A DNA stretch of 7,027 nucleotides from contig JBGPIT010000271.1 of assembly GCA_041485125.1 (NCBI GenBank), positions 1 to 7,027 of the forward strand. Reading direction: 5' to 3'. This stretch comes from JBGPIT01 sp041485125. GTDB lineage: Bacteria > Desulfobacterota > Binatia > UTPRO1. Numbering within the stretch: position 1 is the first letter of the stretch; each line of letters begins with the position of its first letter. Position numbers and translations under genes: made by a program. Positions 4,442 to 7,027 of the stretch are shown here, one piece after another. The notes beneath the pieces are model-generated. The model did not search any database, was not told the DNA's origin, and saw only the letters and a program-made list of their open reading frames with translations.

Positions 4442-7027
4442 TCAGTACCTCAAGAGGACGGTCGCCGGGCAGCGGTCGATCGTGACCGACTCGGCGTCGA
4501 ACGTGCGCACGCTCCGGCCGTCGACCTCGGCGGCGAGGAGGGGGCGCGGAAGCGGCGGTCGCACGACGATCTTGCCGTCCGGAACGGTGAGATCACCGGC
4601 GAGCGTGAGCGCCAGCACGTCATTCGCGACACGGCGTAGCGTGAAGCCGAGGCTGCCGAAGTACGTCGGCAGGTCACGGACGACGACGCCCTCGTCGAGC
4701 CACGTCTGCGGAACTCCCGCGGCGACCACCAGCGCATCGTCCTCGCGCTCGTACGCGAGCATGCTGCGAAACGCGAGGACGTACTCGGCGCCCACCCACG
4801 TGTGCGGCATGTCTCCAATGTGTCCCGGGCTCTTCGGGTCGCGCCAGGCGATCTCGGGCCACTGGTTCCAGGACGGCGGCCGGCGGTCGCCCAGGAAGAA
4901 CTCGAGCAGCTCGTTCGCGCTCGCGCGATCGCCCAGACGCACCAATGCACCGACGATGCGGATCTCGTACGGCGTGTAGTTCGCCCACTCGATCTCGCCC
5001 CGCCGGCGCCGCCGGAAGCCCTCGAGGTACTGGGCGAAGGTGCGCTCGAGGACGGTGCGTGGGAGGTGCGGCAGCGTACCCAGCAGGGAGACGGCATTCG
5101 CCGTCGCGGTCGGATCGAAGTCGGCCCACTCGACCGAGGCCGGAAGGTATGCGGTCCCGCGCTCGGCCATGGTGGTCGCGAGCGACGCACACAGGGTCTC
5201 CCGGAAGTCGTCGCGCAAGGTCCGCAGTCGCCCGGCTTCGGCGGCGTCGCCGACCACCTCGGCCATGGCGGCGGCGTCGGCGAGCGCGCGCAACGCCCAG
5301 AAGTCGTCCCAGTAGGCGTGGACCGGGTGTGCGAGGTAACCCTCGTGGCTGACCGACTCCGGCAGGAGGCCGTAGCGGGCGCGCTGCTCGGGCGGCTCGA
5401 ACTCGGGGCCGAGCCTGGTGCGGCGCAGTGCCTCGAGATGGCCGACGGCCTTCGCGACCGCGGGCCAGAGCTCGGCGAGGAAGGCCTGATCGCGCGTGAA
5501 GCGGAAGCACTCCGCCACTGCGAACACCAGCTGGCCGTGGCTGTCGTGCTCGACCAGCCAGTCGGCGCCGTTGCGGTCGACGCAGCACGGCACCGTGCCG
5601 TCCGCCGCCTGGTGTCGCGCGTACCAGCGAACGAACGCGCGCGCCTCCTCGGAGCAGCCCATGCGAAGGAGCGCGGCTGCCATGACCGCGCCGTCCCGGA
5701 TCCACGACCTCGCATAGCGCCGCGGGCCGGGTTGCAGGGCCGGCCCGTCGCGCTGGACGAGAATGTGCGCCGTCACCGTCCGCATCGTGTCGACGTACGC
5801 GCGCGCGGCGTCCGGAAGCCGGATGTCGACCGATCCCAGCTTCGACGCCCACTGCCGCGCGGCCTCGTCGAGCTCCGGTGCCGGCGAGATGCCGGCGACG
5901 AGCGCGGCGGCCGACTCGCCGGCACCGCGGTCGACGGTCGCGAACGGGATCGCGAGATGCACGTCCCCCGTCGACGAGGGTCCGAGGTCGAGATCGAAGC
6001 GCAGCGCTCCCGACGCCCAGCCCTGGGAGTCGGTGACGCACGATCGTGCCGGCACGTCGCCGGCGCGCAGCTGCTCCGTGATCGGTCCCTGCTCGAACGG
6101 CACGGCGCCGAACCGGCGGGGTGTGGTGAGGGCGATCACGGCCCGTTTGCGATTGATCCAGACCACCCCGGACGAATAGTCCAGCTCGGTGATGGAGCTC
6201 ACGCCACCGAGATCGGCAAACGCCTGCCAGGGCGGCGTCACTTGGAACGGCCGGACGGCGGCGAACAGCCGTACCCGTCGTGGTCGAGCGGCGCCGTTCT
6301 CGACGCGATAGCGGACGTGGAGCACCGGCCCGTGCGCGCCGCGACTCGCGAAAGCCGTCGTCCGCAGGATGACGTCGTCCACGCGCCACACCGAGGACGG
6401 AACCGGAAGGTATCCGCGCTCGAGCTCTTGGGTGATTCGCGCGTCCGCCCACGTGATCAACCGGTCTTCGGCGAAGAGAAACGGCTCGATCGAGAATGCT
6501 CCTCGGTCGATCTCGACCATCCCCTCCTCGTTCAGGAGCGCGCAGCTGTCGCCGTCCGGCACGCCGACGGGAGACCAGTAGGTCTGTTCGGCCGACAGGT
6601 ATTTCGGATAGGTGCCGCGTGGCGCCCGCGCCGCGACGCTCTCGAAGAAGGCGTGCACCGAGGACGAGAACGCGCGCGGCTTGACGTCGATCTCGACGAT
6701 GCCGAATCCCCGGCCCTCGACGCTGGTCTCGAGGTCGAGGCGGAGGTAGCGCGACACCGTCCCCGGCAAATAGAGAAAGCTGCGCTCGCTCTCGGCCGCG
6801 CGCGTCGTGTGCACCGTTTGCCAGGCGTTCCCGTCGGCGGAGGTGCGCAGGACGAAAGCGCGCGCGCGTCCGGATCGCTCCCACTGGACGACGAGGCCGC
6901 CCCACTCGCGCATCTCCCGGAAGTCGACGAGCAGCCACTGCGGCGCGGCGGTCGTCTCACTCCGCCAGCTCGCCGTCGGCGAGGCGTCGAAGATGCTCTC
7001 GGCCGGGTGACCGGGGAGCGCGCTCGA
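4442..7027 (-). CDS. Discoidin-domain six-hairpin glycosidase, partial at N-terminus
   Basis: The frame is open to the right edge, giving 861 visible C-terminal residues; the true start and any signal peptide lie outside. Residues about 8-116 look like an F5/8 type C (discoidin/CBM32-like) sugar-binding domain: TASWRSETT, QWLLVDFRE, VLRTSADGNAWQTV and SRYLRLDLE are its usual landmarks. Residues about 155-390 form a beta-sandwich linker of the kind that precedes the barrel in GH15/GH65/GH94-like enzymes. About 400-770 is an (alpha/alpha)6 barrel: RYARSWIRDGAVMAAALLRMG (436-456), DWLVEHDSHGQLVFAVAE (489-506), YWDDFWALRAL (572-582), EWANYTPYE (680-688), WNQWPEIAW (720-728) and MPHTW (740-744). 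Acidic residues E493, D495, D574, D575 and E725 are candidate catalytic or substrate contacts, by inference only. Residues 770-861 make a small beta domain. The internal ATG at 6913 is not the start because it lies inside the discoidin domain. The GH family number and substrate cannot be fixed from the sequence alone. Confidence 0.88.
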   Translation of the reverse strand, partial: SSALPGHPAESIFDASPTASWRSETTAAPQWLLVDFREMREWGGLVVQWERSGRARAFVLRTSADGNAWQTVHTTRAAESERSFLYLPGTVSRYLRLDLETSVEGRGFGIVEIDVKPRAFSSSVHAFFESVAARAPRGTYPKYLSAEQTYWSPVGVPDGDSCALLNEEGMVEIDRGAFSIEPFLFAEDRLITWADARITQELERGYLPVPSSVWRVDDVILRTTAFASRGAHGPVLHVRYRVENGAARPRRVRLFAAVRPFQVTPPWQAFADLGGVSSITELDYSSGVVWINRKRAVIALTTPRRFGAVPFEQGPITEQLRAGDVPARSCVTDSQGWASGALRFDLDLGPSSTGDVHLAIPFATVDRGAGESAAALVAGISPAPELDEAARQWASKLGSVDIRLPDAARAYVDTMRTVTAHILVQRDGPALQPGPRRYARSWIRDGAVMAAALLRMGCSEEARAFVRWYARHQAADGTVPCCVDRNGADWLVEHDSHGQLVFAVAECFRFTRDQAFLAELWPAVAKAVGHLEALRRTRLGPEFEPPEQRARYGLLPESVSHEGYLAHPVHAYWDDFWALRALADAAAMAEVVGDAAEAGRLRTLRDDFRETLCASLATTMAERGTAYLPASVEWADFDPTATANAVSLLGTLPHLPRTVLERTFAQYLEGFRRRRRGEIEWANYTPYEIRIVGALVRLGDRASANELLEFFLGDRRPPSWNQWPEIAWRDPKSPGHIGDMPHTWVGAEYVLAFRSMLAYEREDDALVVAAGVPQTWLDEGVVVRDLPTYFGSLGFTLRRVANDVLALTLAGDLTVPDGKIVVRPPLPRPLLAAEVDGRSVRTFDAESVTIDRCPATVLLRY

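Noticed and set aside
4674..6938. 754-codon minus-strand open frame overlapping the glycosidase gene
   Set aside because: It is an out-of-frame shadow of the glycosidase gene. The product is extremely Arg-rich and lacks any domain pattern, while the glycosidase frame shows discoidin and six-hairpin motifs throughout.
1..7027. CRISPR arrays, tRNA or rRNA genes, transposases or integrase-type mobile elements
   Set aside because: I saw no regularly spaced direct repeats, no cloverleaf-like or rRNA-like segments, and no transposase or recombinase motifs in any accepted frame.

Overview
The window is high-GC bacterial DNA. All five genes I accept lie on the minus strand, so the locus reads from high to low coordinates. 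A lipoprotein-type periplasmic adaptor next to an ABC permease and ATPase points to a Gram-negative (diderm) host. The GC-rich, Arg/Ala-rich coding style fits an uncultured soil or sediment lineage such as Myxococcota, Acidobacteriota or a Binatota/Rokubacteria-like group. I cannot fix the taxon from the sequence alone.

Layout in transcription order. (1) 7027-4442: the C-terminal 861 residues of a large secreted-type glycosidase. A discoidin (F5/8 type C)-like carbohydrate-binding domain is followed by a beta-sandwich, an (alpha/alpha)6 six-hairpin catalytic barrel and a small C-terminal beta domain. Its 5' end lies outside the window. (2) 4441-4117: a 325-base non-coding gap with two perfect inverted repeats just after the glycosidase gene, an AT-richer patch between two alternating CG tracts, and a strong Shine-Dalgarno sequence. 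(3) 4116-1: a compact four-gene operon. It encodes a DevC-like ABC permease, a LolD/DevA/MacB-type ATPase (ATGA overlap), a short HlyD/MacA-type membrane fusion lipoprotein (38-base overlap) and, 24 bases further on, a secreted right-handed parallel beta-helix protein that runs off the left edge of the window.

The permease, ATPase and adaptor together form a three-part DevBCA/MacAB-like exporter that would move a lipid, glycolipid or similar envelope substrate from the inner membrane outward. No outer-membrane TolC-type partner is present here. The co-transcribed beta-helix protein and the neighbouring carbohydrate-binding glycosidase both suggest that the locus deals with surface or extracellular glycans or glycolipids. 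That link is inferred from gene order and is not proven. The most unusual points are the beta-helix gene joined to a DevBCA-like exporter, and the single in-frame TGA that separates the adaptor from the beta-helix protein.
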